From Colletes latitarsis (Eukaryota; Arthropoda; Insecta; Hymenoptera; Colletidae): a stretch of DNA of 64,000 bases. The translations under genes and the position numbers were made by a program. The notes under the pieces are model-generated. The model searched no databases. It was given only the letters and a program-made list of their open reading frames with translations, and was not told where the DNA came from. Below, piece after piece: positions 40,101-52,005 of the stretch (position 1 is its first letter; each line of letters opens with the position of its first letter). The stretch covers positions 21,933,501 to 21,997,500 of the forward strand of contig NW_027488367.1 of assembly GCF_051014445.1 (NCBI RefSeq), given 5' to 3'.

Positions 40101-43100
40101 CCTGGTTTCGCTCAATATTTTAGAAGATAACGCATGTTAGGCCTAGGTTAGGCCTGGGATTTGCCCTCATTAGGGTCATACTTTCGCAGTTTTAACATGC
40201 ATGTTGACCTGATCGAGTGTTTTTTCTGCTTTGGATCTCGTAGTAAAGTGGTACCACAACTAAAACAGTCAATGAAACCTGGTTTCGATCACTATTTTAG
40301 AGGATAACGCAAGTTAGGTCTGGGATAGGTCTGGGATTAGCCCTCATCAGGCTCATGCTTTCGCAGTTTTAACATGCATGTTGACCTGATCGAGGGTTTT
40401 TTCTGCTTTGGATCACGTAGTAAAGTGGTACCACAACTAAAACAGTCAATTAAACCTGGTTTCGATCAATATTTTAGAGAATAATTCATGTTAGGTCTAG
40501 GTTAGATCTGGGATTAGCCCTCATCAGACACATACTTTCGCACACTTTACATACTCTTTGACAAGATCCTGGGTTTTTTTCTTGTTTGGATCACGTAGTA
40601 ATGTGGTACCACACTGAAACAGTCGATTAAACCTGGTTTCGATTAATATTTTAGAGGATAACGCATGTTAGGTCTGGGATAGGTCTGGGATTCGCCCTCA
40701 TCAGGCTCATACTTTCGCATATTTCTCATACTTGATGGCTAGATCCTGGGCTTTTCCTGGATTGCATCATGTAGTCATGAAGTACAACACTGAAACAGTC
40801 AATTAAACCTGGTTTCCATCAATATCTTAGAGGACAACGCAAGTTAGGTCTGGGATAGGTCTGGGATTTGCCCTCATCAGGCTCATACTTTCGCGTTTTT
40901 CACATACTTGTTGAACAGATCCTGGGTTTTTTCTGGTTTGGATCACGTAGTAGTGTGGTACCACACGGAAACAGTACATTAAACCTGGTTTCGATCAATA
41001 TTTTTGAGGATAACGTATGTTAGGTCTAGGTTAGGCCGGGGATTCTCACTCATCAGACTCATACTTTCGCATTCTTCACATACTTGTTGAACGGATCCTG
41101 GGTTTTGTCTGGTTTGGATCACGTAGTAATGTGGTACCACACTGAAACATTCAATTAAACCTGGTCTTGATAAATATTTTAGAGGATAACGCATGTTAGG
41201 TCTGGGTTAGGTCTAGGATTTGCCCCCATCAGGCTTATACTTTCGCATATTTCTCATACTTCATGGCTGGATCCTGGGCTATTTCTGGATTGGGTCTCGT
41301 AGTAATGTGGTACCACACTGAAACAGTCAATTAAGCCTGGTTTTGATCAATATTTTTGAGGATAACGCATGTAAGGTCTAGGTTAGCCCACGGATTTTCA
41401 CTCATCAGACTCATACTTTCGCATTCTTCACATACTTGTTGAACGGATCCTGGGTTTTTCCTGGTTTGGATCAGGTAGTAATGTGGTACCACACTGGAAC
41501 ATTCAATTAAACCTGGTCTTGATAAATAATTTAGAGGATAACGCATGTTAGGTTTGGGTTAGGTCTAGGATTTGCCCTCATCAGGCTGATACTTTCGCAT
41601 ATTTCTCATACTTCACGGCTAGATCCTGGGCTGTTTCTGGATTGTATCACGTAGTAATGTGGTACCACGCTGAAACAGTCAATTAAGCCTGGTTTCGATC
41701 AATGTTTTGGAGACTATTTCATGTTAGGTCTAGGTTAGGTCTGGGATTTGCTCTCATCAGGCTCATTCTTTCGCATATTTCTCATACTTGATGGCTAGAT
41801 CCTGGGCTTTTTCTGGATTGCATCACGTAGTAATGAAGTACAACACTGAAACAGTCAATTAAACCTGGTCTTGATAAATATTTTAGAGGATAACGCATGT
41901 TAGGCTTGGGTTAGGTCTAGGATTTGCCCCCATCAGGCTCATACTTTCGCATATTTCTCATACTTCATGGCTGGATCCTGGGCTATTTCTGGATTGGATC
42001 ACGTGGTAATGTGGTACCACACTGAAACAGTCAATTAAACCTGGTTTCCATCAATATTTTAGAGGAAAACGCATGTTAGGTCTAGGTTAGGTCTGGGATT
42101 TTCACTCATCAGGCTCATACTTTCGCATTTTTCTCATACTTCATGGCTAGATCCTGGGCTATTTCTGGATTGTATCACGTAGTAGTGTGGTACCACACTG
42201 AAACAGTCAATTAAACCTGGTTTCGTTCAATATTTTAGAAGATAACGCATGTTAGGCCTAGGCTAGGCCTGGGATTTGCCCTCATCAGGGTCATACTTCC
42301 GCAGTTTTAACATACATGTTGACCTGATCGAGGGTTTTTTCTGCTTTGGATCACGTAGTGAAGTGGTACCGCACTGAAGCAGACCATTAAACCTGGTTTG
42401 GATCAATATTTTAGAGGATAACGCATGTTAGGTTTGGGTTAGGTCTAGGATTTGCACTCATCAGGCTCATACTTTCGCATATTTCTCATACTTCATGGCT
42501 AGATCCTGGGCTGTTTCAGGATTGTATCACGTAGTAATGTGGTACCACGCTGAAACAGTCAATTAAAACTGGTTTCGATCAATATTTTAGAGGATAACGC
42601 AAGTTTGGTCTGGGATAGGTCTGGGATTTGCCCTCATCAGGCTCATACTTTCACGTTTTTCACATACTTGTTGAACTGGTCCTCGGTTTTTTCTGGTTTG
42701 GATCACGTAGCAATGTGGTACCACACTGAAACAATCAATTAAACCTGATCTTGATAAATATTTTAGAGGATAACGCATGTTAGGTCTGGGTTAGGTCTGG
42801 GATTTGCCCTCATCAGGCTCATACTTTCGCATTCTTCACATACTTGTTGAACGGATCCTGGGTTTTTTCTGGTTTGGATCACGTAATAATGTGGGACCAC
42901 ACTGAAACAATCAATTAAACCTGGTCATGATCAATATTTTAGAGAATAATTCATGTTATGTCTAGGTTAGGTCTGGGATTTGCTCTCATCAGGCTCATTC
43001 TTTCGCATATTTCTCATACTTGATGGCTAGATCCTGGGCTTTTTCTGGATTGCATCACGTAGTAATGAAGTACAACACTGAAACAGTCAATTAAACCTGG

Positions 43101-45330
43101 TCTTGATAAATATTTTAGAGGATAACGCATGTTAGGTTTGGGTTAGGTCTAGGATTTGCCCTCATCAGGCTCATACTTTCGCATATTTCTCATACTTCAT
43201 GGCTAGATCCTGGGCTGTTTCTGGATTGTATCACGTAGTAATGTGGTACCACGCTGAAACAGTCAATTAAAACTGGTTTCGATCAATATTTTAGAGGATA
43301 ACGCAAGTTAGGTCTGGGATAGGTCTGGGATTCGCCCTCATCAGGCTCATACTTTCGCGTTTTTCACACACTTTTTGAGCAGATCCTGGGTTTTTTCTGG
43401 CTTGGATCACGTAGTAATGTGGGACCACACTGAAACAGTCCATTAAACCTGGTTTGGATCAATATTTTAGAGGATAACGCAAGTTTGGTCTAGGTTAGGT
43501 CAGGGATTTTCACTCGTCAGACTCATACTTTCGCATTCTTCACATACTTGTTGAACGGATCCTGTGTTTTTTCTGGTTTGGTTCACGTAGTAATGTGGTA
43601 CCACACTGGAACATTCAATTAAACCTGGTCTTGATAAATATTTTAGAGGATAACGCATGTTAGGTTTGGGTTAGGTCTAGGATATGCCCTCATCAGGCTG
43701 ATACTTTCGCATATTTCTCATACTTCATGGCTAGATCCTGGGCTGTTTCTGGATTGTCTCACGTAGTAATGTGGTACCACGCTGAAACAGTCAATTAAGC
43801 CTGATTTCGATGAATATTTTAGAGGATAACGCAAGTTAGGTCTGGGATAGGTCTGGGATTCGCCCTCATCAGGCTCATACCTTCGCATATTTCTCATACT
43901 TGATGGCTAGATCCTGGGCTTTTCCTGGATTGCATCACGCAGTAATGAAGTACAACACTGAAGCAGTCAATTAAACCTGGTTTCCATCAATATCTTAGTG
44001 GACAACGCAAGTTAGGTCTGGGATAAGTCTGGGATTTGCCCTCATCAGGCTCATACTTTCGCGTTTTTCACATACTTGTTGAACAGATCCTGTGTTTTTT
44101 CTAGTTTGGATCACGTAGTAGTGTGGTACCACACTGAAACAGTCCATTAAACCTTGTTTGGATCAATATTTTTGAGGATAACGCATGTTAGGTCTAGGTT
44201 AGGCCTGGGATTTTCACTCATCAGACTCATACTTTCGTATTCTTCACATACTTGTTCAACAGATCCTGGGTTTTTCCGGTTTGGGTCACGTAGTAGTGTG
44301 GTACCACACTGAAACAGTCTATTAAACCTGGTTTCGATCAATATTTTTGAGGATAACGCATGTTAGGTCTAGGTTAGGCCGGGGATTTTCACTCAGCAGA
44401 CTCGTACTTTCGCGTTCTTCACATACTTGTTGAACGGATCCTGGGTTTTTACTGGTTTGGATCACATAGTAATGTGGTACCACACTGAAACATTCAATTA
44501 AACCTGGTCTAGATAAATATTTTAGAGGATAACGCATGTTAGGTCTGGGTTAGGTCTAGGATTTGCCCCCATCAGGCTCATACTTTCGCATATTTCTCAT
44601 ACTTCATGGCTGGATCCTGGGCTATTTCTGGATTGGATCAGGTAGTAATGTGGTACCACACTGAAACAGTCAATTGAACCTGGTTTTGATCAATATTTTA
44701 GAGAATAATTCATGTCAGGTCTAGGTTAGGTCTGGGATTTGCCCTCATCAGGCTCATTCTTTCGCATATTTCTCATACTTGAATGCTAGATCCTGGGCTT
44801 TTTCTGGATTGCATCACGTAGTAATGAAGTACAACACTGAAACAGTCAATTAAACCTGGCTTCCATCAATATTTTAGAGGACAACGCATGTTAGGTCTAG
44901 GTAAGGCCTGGGATTTGCCCTCATCAGGGTCATACTTTCGCAGTTTTAACATACATGTTGACCTGATGGAGGGTTCTTAATGCTTTGGATCACGTAGTAA
45001 AGTGGTACCACCCTGGAACAGTCCATTAAACCTGGTTTGGATCAATATTTTAGAGGATAACGCATGTTAGGTTTGGGTTAGGTCTAGGATTTGCCCTCAT
45101 CAGGCTCATACATTCGCATATTTCTCATACTTCATGGCAAGATCCTGGGCTGTTTCCGGATTGTATCACGTAGTAATGTGGTACCACGCTGAAACAGTCA
45201 ATTAAACCTGGTTTCGATCAATATTTTAGAGGATAACGCAAGTTAGGTCTGGGATAGGTCTGGGATTCGCCCTCATCAGGCTCATACTTTCGCGTTTTTC
45301 ACATACTTGTTGAACTGATCCTGGGTTTTT
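37197..45330. repeat. Mixed satellite block
   Basis: About 46 tandem monomers of 176-177 bp with mixed sub-types. Order changes from unit to unit and I found no long identical block. Monomers of the CAGTTTTAACATGCATGTTG type (with ACCTGATCGAGGG in place of AACGGATCCTGGG) become commoner towards the right. No gene, RNA gene or transposon is visible. Confidence 0.85.
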
Positions 45331-47170
45331 TCTGGTTTGGATCACGTATTAATGTGGTACCACACTGAGACAGTCGATTAAACCCGGTTTCGATCAATAT
45401 TTTAGAGGATAACGCAAGTTAAGTCTGGGATAGGTCTGGGATTTGACCTCAACAGACTCATACTTTCGCACACTTCACATACTCGTTGAACAGATCCTGG
45501 GTTATTTTCAGGTTTGGATCACATAGTAATGTGGTACCACACTGAAACAGCAGATTAAACCAGGTTTCGATCAATATTTTTGAGGATAACGCGTGTTAGG
45601 TCTAGGTTAGGCCTGGGATTTTCACTCATCAGACTCATACTTTCGCATTCTTCACATACTTGTTGAACGGATCCTGGGTTTTTTCTGGTTTGGATCACGT
45701 AGTAATGTGGGTCCACACTGAAATAGTCAATTAAACCTGGATTCGATCAATATTTTAGAGAATAATTCATGTTTGGTCTAGGTTAGGTGTGGGATTTGCT
45801 CTCATCAGGCTCATTCTTTCGCATATTTCTCATACTTGATGGCTAGATCCTGGGCTTTTTCTGGATTGCATCACGTAGTAATGAAGTACAACACTGAAAC
45901 AGTCAATTAAACCTGGTTTCCATCAATATCTTAGAGGACAACGCAAGTTAGGTCTGGGATAGGTCTGGGATTAGCCCTCATCAGACTCATACTTTCGCAT
46001 TCCTCACATACTTGTTGAATGGATCCTGGTTTTTTTCTGGTTTGGTTCACGTAGTAATGTGGTACCACACTGGAACATTCAATTAAACGTGGTCTTGATA
46101 AATATTTTAGAGGATATCGCATGTTAGGTTTGGGTTAGGTCTAGGATTTGCCCTCATCAGGCTCATACTTTCGCATATTTCTCATACTTCATGGCTAGAT
46201 CCTGGGCTGTTTCTGGATTGTACCACGTAGTAATGTGGTACCACGCTGAAGCAGTCAATTAAACCTGGTTTCGTTCAATATTTTAGAGGATAACGCAAGT
46301 TAGGTCTGGGATAGGCCTGGGATTTGCCCTCATGAGGCTCATTCTTTCGCATATTTCTCATACTTGATGGCTAGATCCTGGGCTTTTTCTGGATTGCATC
46401 ACGTAGTAATGAAGTACAACACTGAAACAGTCAATTAAACCTGGTTTCCATCAATATCTTAGAGGACAACGCAAGTTAGGTCTGGGATAGGTCTGGGATT
46501 TGCCCTCATCAGGGTCATACTTTCGCAGTGCTAACATACATGTTGACCTGATCGAGTGTTTTTTCTGCTTTGGATCACGTAGTAAAGTGGTACCACACTG
46601 AAACAGTCCATTAAACCTGGTTTCGATCAATATTTTTGAGGATAACGCATGTTAGGTCTAGGTTAGGCCGGGGATTTTCCCTCATCAGACTCATACTTTC
46701 GCATTCATCACATACTTGTTGAACGGATCATGGGTTTTTTCCGGTTTGGGTCAAGTAGTAGTGTGGTACCACACTGAAACAGTCGATTAAACCTGGTTTT
46801 GATCAATATTTTAGAGAATAATTCATGTTAGGTCTAGGTTAGGTCTGGTGTTTGCTCTCATCAGGCTCATTCTTTCGCAGTTTTAACATACATGTTGACG
46901 TGATCGAGGGTTTTTTCTGCTTTGGATCACGTAGTAAAGTGGTACCACACTGAAACAGTCCATTAAACCTGGTTTCCATCAATATTTTAGAGGACAACGC
47001 ATGTTAGGTCTAGGTAAGCCCTGGGATTTGCCCTCATCAGGGTCATACTTTCGCAGTTTTAACATGCATGTTGACCTCATCGAGGGTTTTTTCTGCTTTG
47101 GATCACGTAGTAAAGTGGTACCACAACTAAAACAGTCAATTGAACCTGGTTTCGATCATTATTTTAGAGG

Positions 47171-47346
47171 ATAACGCAAGTTAGGTCTGGGATAGGTCTG
47201 GGATTAGCCCTCATCAGACTCATACTTTCGCATTCTTCACATACTTCTTGACCTGATCGAGTGTTTTTTCTGCTTTGGATCACGTAGTAAAGTGGTACCA
47301 CACTGAAACAGTCCATTAAACCTGGTTTGGATCAATATTTTAGAGA
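47171..47346. repeat. Example 176-bp satellite monomer
   Basis: This is one complete repeat unit, measured from ATAACGCAAG at 47,171 to the equivalent ATAACGCATG at 47,347, exactly 176 bp. In order it contains the TTAGGTCT-rich segment, the TCATCAGACTCATACTTTCGC block, the variable region, TTTGGATCACGTAGTAAAG, the dyad GTGGTACCAC, ACTGAAACAGTCC and the AAACCTGG-ATCAATATTTTAGAG segment. Other spacings in the window also come out at 176 bp, for example between equivalent points at 13,676 and 13,852. Monomers with the GGGTTATTTTCTGG variant are 177 bp. This copy holds the unoccupied equivalent of the retrotransposon target site. Confidence 0.9.
47213..47228. other. Empty (pre-insertion) target site in the paralogous copy
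   Basis: The 16 bases ATCAGACTCATACTTT appear once here. Flanking sequence on the left matches 50,381-50,911 and on the right matches 56,932-57,853, both at about 99% by eye. In the second copy the same 16 bases occur twice, one on each side of the transposon. This is therefore the uninterrupted version of the insertion locus. Confidence 0.92.
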
Positions 47347-48148
47347 ATAACGCATGTTAGGTCTAGGTTAGGTCTGCGATTTTCACTCATCAGACTCATA
47401 CTTTCGCATTCTTCACATACTTGTTGATCGGATCCTGGGTTTTTACTGGTTTGGATCACGTAGTAATGTGGTACCACACTGACACAGTCAATTAAACCTG
47501 GTTTCGATCAATACTTTAGAGAGTAATTCATGTTAGGTCTAGGTTAGGTCTGGGATTTGCTCTCATCTGGCTCATTCTTTCGCATATTTCTCATACTTGA
47601 TGTCTAGATCCTGGGCTTTTTCTGGATTGCATCACGTAGTAATGAAGTACAACACTGAAACAGTCAATTAAACCTGGTTTCCATCAATATTTTACAGGAC
47701 AACGCATGTTAGGTCTAGGTTAGGCCTGGGATTTGCCCTCATCAGGGTCATACTTTCGCAGTTTTAACATACATGTTGACCTGATCGAGGGTTTTTTCCG
47801 CTTTGGATCACGTAGTAAAGTGGTACCACACTGAAGCAGTCCATTAAACCCGGTTTGGATCAATATTTTAGAGGATAACGCATGTTAGGTTTGGGTTAGG
47901 TCTAGGATTTGCCCTCATCAGGCTCATACTTTCGCATATTTCTCATACTTCATGGCTAGATCCTGGGCTTTTTCTGGATTGCATCACGTAGTAATGAAGT
48001 ACAACACTGAAACAGTCAATTAAACCTGGTTTCCATCAATATTTTAGAGGACAACGCATGTTAGGTCTAGGTTAGGCCTGGGATTTGCCCTCATCAGGGT
48101 CATACTTTCGCAGTTTTAACATACACGTTGACCTGATCGAGGGTTTTT

Positions 48149-50911
48149 TCTGGTTTGGATCACGTATTAATGTGGTACCACACTGAGACAGTCGACTAAA
48201 CCCGGTTTCGATCAATATTTTAGAGGATAACGCAAGTTAAGTCTGGGATAGGTCTGGGATTTGACCTCATCAGACTCATACTTTCGCACACTTCACATAC
48301 TCGTTGAACAGATCCTGGGTTATTTTCAGGTTTGGATCACATAGTAATGTGGTACCACACTGAAACAGCAGATTAAACCAGGTTTCGATCAATATTTTTG
48401 AGGATAACGCGTGTTAGGTCTAGGTTAGGCCTGGGATTTTCACTCATCAGACTCATACTTTCGCATTCTTCACATACTTGTTGAACGGATCCTGGGTTTT
48501 TTCTGGTTTGGATCACGTAGTAATGTGGGACCACACTGAAATAGTCAATTAAACCTGGATTCGATCAATATTTTAGAGAATAATTCATGTTTGGTCTAGG
48601 TTAGGTCTGGGATTTGCTCTCATCAGGCTCATTCTTTCGCATATTTCTCATACTTGATGGCTAGATCCTGGGCTTTTTCTGGATTGCATCACGTAGTAAT
48701 GAAGTACAACACTGAAACAGTCAATTAAACCTGGTTTCCATCAATATCTTAGAGGACAACGCAAGTTAGGTCTGGGATAGGTCTGGGATTTGCCCTCATC
48801 AGGGTCATACTTTCGCAGTTCTAACATACATGTTGACCTGATCGAGTGTTGTTTCTGCTTTGGATCACGTAGTAAAGTGGTACCACACTGAAACAGGCCA
48901 TTAAACCTGGTTTGGATCAATATTTTAGAGGATGACGCATGTTAGGTCTAGGTTAGCCCTGTGATTTTCACTCATCAGTCTCATACTTTCGCTTTCTTCA
49001 CATACTTGTTGAACGGATCCTGGGTTTTTTCTGGTTTGGATCACGTAGTAATGTGGGACCACACCGAAACAATCAATTAAATCTGGTCTTGATAAATATT
49101 TTAGAGGATAACGCATGTCAGGTCTGGGATAGGTCTGGGATTTGACCTCATCAGGGTCATACTTTCGCAGTTTTAACATGCATGTTGACCTCATCGAGGG
49201 TTTTTTCTGCTTTGGATCACGTAGTAAAGTGGTACCACAACTAAAACAGTCAATTAAACCTGGTTTCGATCATTATTTTAGAGGATAACGCAAGTTAGGT
49301 CTGGGATAGGTCTGGGATTAGCCCTCATCAGACTCATACTTTCGCATTCTTCACATACTTGTTGAACGGATCCTGGGTTTTGTCCGGTTTGGGTCAAGTA
49401 GTAGTGTGGTACCACACTGAAACAGTCCATTAAACCTGGTTTGGATCCACATTTTAGAGGATAACGCATGTTAGGTCTAGGTTAGCCCTGGGATTTTCAC
49501 TCATCAGACTCATACATTCGCATTCCTCACATACTTGTTGAATGGATCCTGGTTTTTTTCTGGTTTGGTTCACGTAGTAATGTGGTACCACACTGGAACA
49601 TTCAATTAAACGTGGTCTTGATAAATATTTTAGAGGATAACGCATGTTAGGTTTGGGTTAGGTCTAGGATTTGCCCTCATCAGGCTCATACTTTCGCATA
49701 TTTCTCATACTTCATGGCTAGATCCTGGGCTGTTTCTGGATTGTACCACGTAGTAATGTGGTACCACGCTGAAGCAGTCAATTAAACCTGGTTTCGTTCA
49801 ATATTTTAGAGGATAACGCAAGTTAGGTCTGGGATAGGCCTGGGATTTGCCCTCATGAGGCTCATTCTTTCGCATATTTCTCATACTTGATGGCTAGATC
49901 CTGGGCTTTTTCTGGATTGCATCACGTAGTAATGAAGTACAACACTGAAACAGTCAATTAAACCTGGTTTCCATCAATATCTTAGAGGACAACGCAAGTT
50001 AGGTCTGGGATAGGTCTGGGATTTGCCCTCATCAGGGTCATACTTTCGCAGTTCTAACATACATGTTGACCTGATCGAGTGTTTTTTCTGCTTTGGATCA
50101 CGTAGTAAAGTGGTACCACACTGAAACAGTCCATTAAACCTGGTTTGGATCAATATTTTAGAGGATAACGCATGTTAGGTCTAGGTTAGGTCTGGGATTT
50201 TCAGTCATCAGACTCATACTTTCGCATTCATCACATACTTGTTGAACGGATCCTGGGTTTTTGCTGGTTTCGATCACGTAGTAATGTGGGACCACACCGA
50301 AACAATCAATTAAACCTGGTCTTGATAAATATTTTAGAGGATAACGCAAGTTAGGTCTGGGATAGGTCTGGGATTAGCCCTCATCAGACTCATACTTTCG
50401 CATTCATCACATACTTGTTGAACGGATCATGGGTTTTTTCCGGTTTGGGTCAAGTAGTAGTGTGGTACCACACTGAAACAGTCGATTAAACCTGGTTTTG
50501 ATCAATATTTTAGAGAATAATTCATGTTACGTCTAGGTTAGGTCTGGTGTTTGCTCTCATCAGGCTCATTCTTTCGCAGTTTTAACATACATGTTGACGT
50601 GATCGAGGGTTTTTTCTGCTTTGGATCACGTAGTAAAGTGGTACCACACTGAAACAGTCCATTAAACCTGGTTTCCATCAATATTTTAGAGGACAACGCA
50701 TGTTAGGTCTAGGTAAGGCCTGGGATTTGCCCTCATCAGGGTCATACTTTCGCAGTTTTAACATGCATGTTGACCTCATCGAGGGTTTTTTCTGCTTTGG
50801 ATCACGTAGTAAAGTGGTACCACAACTAAAACAGTCAATTGAACCTGGTTTCGATCATTATTTTAGAGGATAAGGCAAGTTAGGTCTGGGATAGGTCTGG
50901 GATTAGCCCTC
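48149..50911. repeat. 16-monomer duplication, copy 2, left of the insertion
   Basis: Left part of the second copy. Relative to copy 1 it has gained about 705 bp (four monomers) between 48,788 and 49,503 and one further monomer (176 bp) between 50,145 and 50,381. It is then interrupted by the retrotransposon after TCATCAGACTCATAC. Only satellite sequence is present. Confidence 0.85.
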
Positions 50912-50921
50912 ATCAGACTCA

Positions 50922-50927
<6 letters not shown>
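50912..50927. repeat. Target-site duplication, 3'-end side
   Basis: ATCAGACTCATACTTT next to the poly(A)/(T) tail, identical to 56,916-56,931. The last three T could belong to either the duplication or the tail. A duplication of 13-16 bp fits staggered cleavage by an AP-type endonuclease and target-primed reverse transcription. Confidence 0.93.

Positions 50928-50952
<25 letters not shown>
50925..50952 (-). other. Poly(A) tail of the retrotransposon
   Basis: A run of 28 T on the plus strand is the poly(A) tail of the minus-strand element, less up to three T shared with the target. It marks the 3' end and shows that the element arrived through an RNA intermediate. The pure run, with no interruptions, is another sign of youth. 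Confidence 0.95.
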
Positions 50953-50978
50953 GTCGTGGGGAAAATCTTCGAAAGACT

Positions 50979-51010
50979 CCCTCCCACCTCCTTGGGGAGA
51001 GGTGGGAGGG
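50979..51010 (-). repeat. 3'-terminal hairpin, 12-bp perfect stem
   Basis: CCCTCCCACCTC (50,979-50,990) pairs perfectly with GAGGTGGGAGGG (50,999-51,010) across an 8-nt loop. It ends 26 nt from the poly(A) tract, the position where LINE reverse transcriptases of the stringent type recognise a stem-loop. Confidence 0.85.
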
Positions 51011-51098
51011 GTGTGTGGGATTCCCCGCGCCCGTACAACGACTGGCGCGGGACCAAAATACCCACTAAAAACCCCACGGTGACCCTTCGGCTCGCTTT

Positions 51099-51144
51099 GG
51101 GAGGATACCGGGAATCGCTCGAAGCATTCTTCCGGTATCCTCCC
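51099..51144 (-). repeat. 3' UTR hairpin, 13-bp perfect stem
   Basis: GGGAGGATACCGG (51,099-51,111) is the exact reverse complement of CCGGTATCCTCCC (51,132-51,144), with a 20-nt loop. Second in the 3' UTR series. Confidence 0.85.
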
Positions 51145-51172
51145 CGTGCCCGCGCTTTCGCGCCCATCCCCC

Positions 51173-51247
51173 GGGGGGACAATCGGTCCCCCCAGTAGAC
51201 ACACTGCCTCATAGCGGCGGGACGGGGCCACTCCATCCCGCCGCTAT
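51173..51247 (-). repeat. Two adjacent 3' UTR hairpins (8 and 12 bp)
   Basis: GGGGGGAC (51,173-51,180) pairs with GTCCCCCC (51,186-51,193) over a 5-nt loop. ATAGCGGCGGGA (51,211-51,222) then pairs with TCCCGCCGCTAT (51,236-51,247) over 13 nt. All pairs are perfect. Confidence 0.85.
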
Positions 51248-51316
51248 CCGTCCCGGGGCCGCGTTTAGTGGCGGCTGCGAGCCCCAACTCGCAACCGCCC
51301 GCGACCCCGTTTCCAC

Positions 51317-51395
51317 CCCTCGGCGGCCGGGCGTTCATGGCCGCACCAGACCGCCGAGGGTGCCTCCCCTTGCGTTGGACCAGTAGGGGGAGGCA
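51317..51395 (-). repeat. Two adjacent 3' UTR hairpins (10 and 9 bp)
   Basis: CCCTCGGCGG (51,317-51,326) pairs with CCGCCGAGGG (51,351-51,360). Immediately after, TGCCTCCCC (51,361-51,369) pairs with GGGGAGGCA (51,387-51,395). The hairpins abut with no spacer. Confidence 0.8.
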
Positions 51396-51540
51396 CTCCT
51401 ACCCCCAACCGGTCCGACCCGGCGCCGCCTGGCGGGAGGAGGGTCCCCTCAGGACCCCCCTCCCAGCCTAGGTCATCCGCCACGCCGAGGCGGCCGCCCG
51501 CGACGCCTCGCGACCGGGCGACGACCTCGGGCCACCGCAC

Positions 51541-51626
51541 GAGCGCGAGCTTCAGCGCGCCGCTGAAGCTCGCGCTCCCTCCCCGCGGCCTCCTTCTGCA
51601 ACATTACGTTCTCGCAGAAGGAGGCC
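51541..51626 (-). repeat. Double hairpin in ORF2 C-terminus (17-bp and 13-bp perfect stems)
   Basis: The 17 bases at 51,541-51,557 are the exact reverse complement of 51,561-51,577, leaving a 3-nt loop (CGC). Ten bases later GGCCTCCTTCTGC (51,587-51,599) pairs with GCAGAAGGAGGCC (51,614-51,626) over 14 nt. Both lie inside the out-of-frame ORF2 C-terminal coding sequence. Confidence 0.9.
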
Positions 51627-51816
51627 ACGGCCCTCCACTTCTCCTCGCTGCCGAGCATGGCGCGCACCACGCCCGGCAGCGAGACATCCCGCCTGACAAC
51701 GCCGACCAGGACACGGCGCTCCCCCTCCCACGCGGGGCATACCTCCAGGGTATGATCCGCCGTGTCCTGCTCGGCGTCGCAGTGGCAGCAACGCGCCGTC
51801 GGCTCCTTCCCTATCC

Positions 51817-51863
51817 GGCACAGGTATCTTCCGAAGCTGCCATGCCCGGAAAATACCTGTGCC
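51817..51863 (-). repeat. Quasi-palindrome, 17-bp stem with one mismatch
   Basis: GGCACAGGTATCTTCCG (51,817-51,833) and CGGAAAATACCTGTGCC (51,847-51,863) are reverse complements except at one position, with a 13-nt loop. It lies in the coding sequence of the CCHC region. Confidence 0.85.
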
Positions 51864-52005
51864 AGCCGGTAGGTGAGGCTGCCATGGCCTCTGTCCAGCC
51901 ACTCCTTCAGGAGCGGCCGAACAGCCCCGACAGTCCGGTGCCCCGCGGTTGGCAGAGCCAGCCGCTCCTGCCACGCGAGCAACACGGACTGCCGGGCCTG
52001 GCGCT

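Larger units (their letters stand above)
45331..48148. repeat. 16-monomer tandem duplication, copy 1 (empty-site copy)
   Basis: This 2,818-bp segment (16 monomers) is followed directly by its own copy. Matching sub-blocks are 45,331-45,970 with 48,149-48,788 (offset 2,818), 45,980-46,622 with 49,503-50,145 (offset 3,523) and 46,682-48,150 with 50,381-57,853 (offset 3,699, then 9,703). Homology in copy 1 stops at about 48,150, where copy 2 begins, as expected for a tandem duplication. It keeps the unoccupied target site at 47,213-47,228. Confidence 0.85.
50953..51472 (-). other. 3' UTR of the retrotransposon
   Basis: About 520 nt of non-coding, very GC-rich sequence between the end of the ORF2 C-terminal frame (stop at 51,473-51,475) and the poly(A) tail. 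It contains a close series of perfect inverted repeats at 50,979-51,010, 51,099-51,144, 51,173-51,193, 51,211-51,247, 51,317-51,360 and 51,361-51,395. In several LINE families the RT recognises a 3'-terminal stem-loop; the hairpin nearest the tail is the natural candidate here. No canonical AATAAA was seen before the tail. Confidence 0.8.

Noticed and set aside
1..50911. Regularly spaced repeats suggesting a CRISPR array
   Set aside because: There are no unique spacers; the whole 176-bp unit repeats, and a eukaryotic LINE is inserted in it.
50863..51338. Minus-strand ORFs with a poly-lysine stretch
   Set aside because: The lysines are the poly(A) tail read as AAA codons; the rest is 3' UTR of the retrotransposon.
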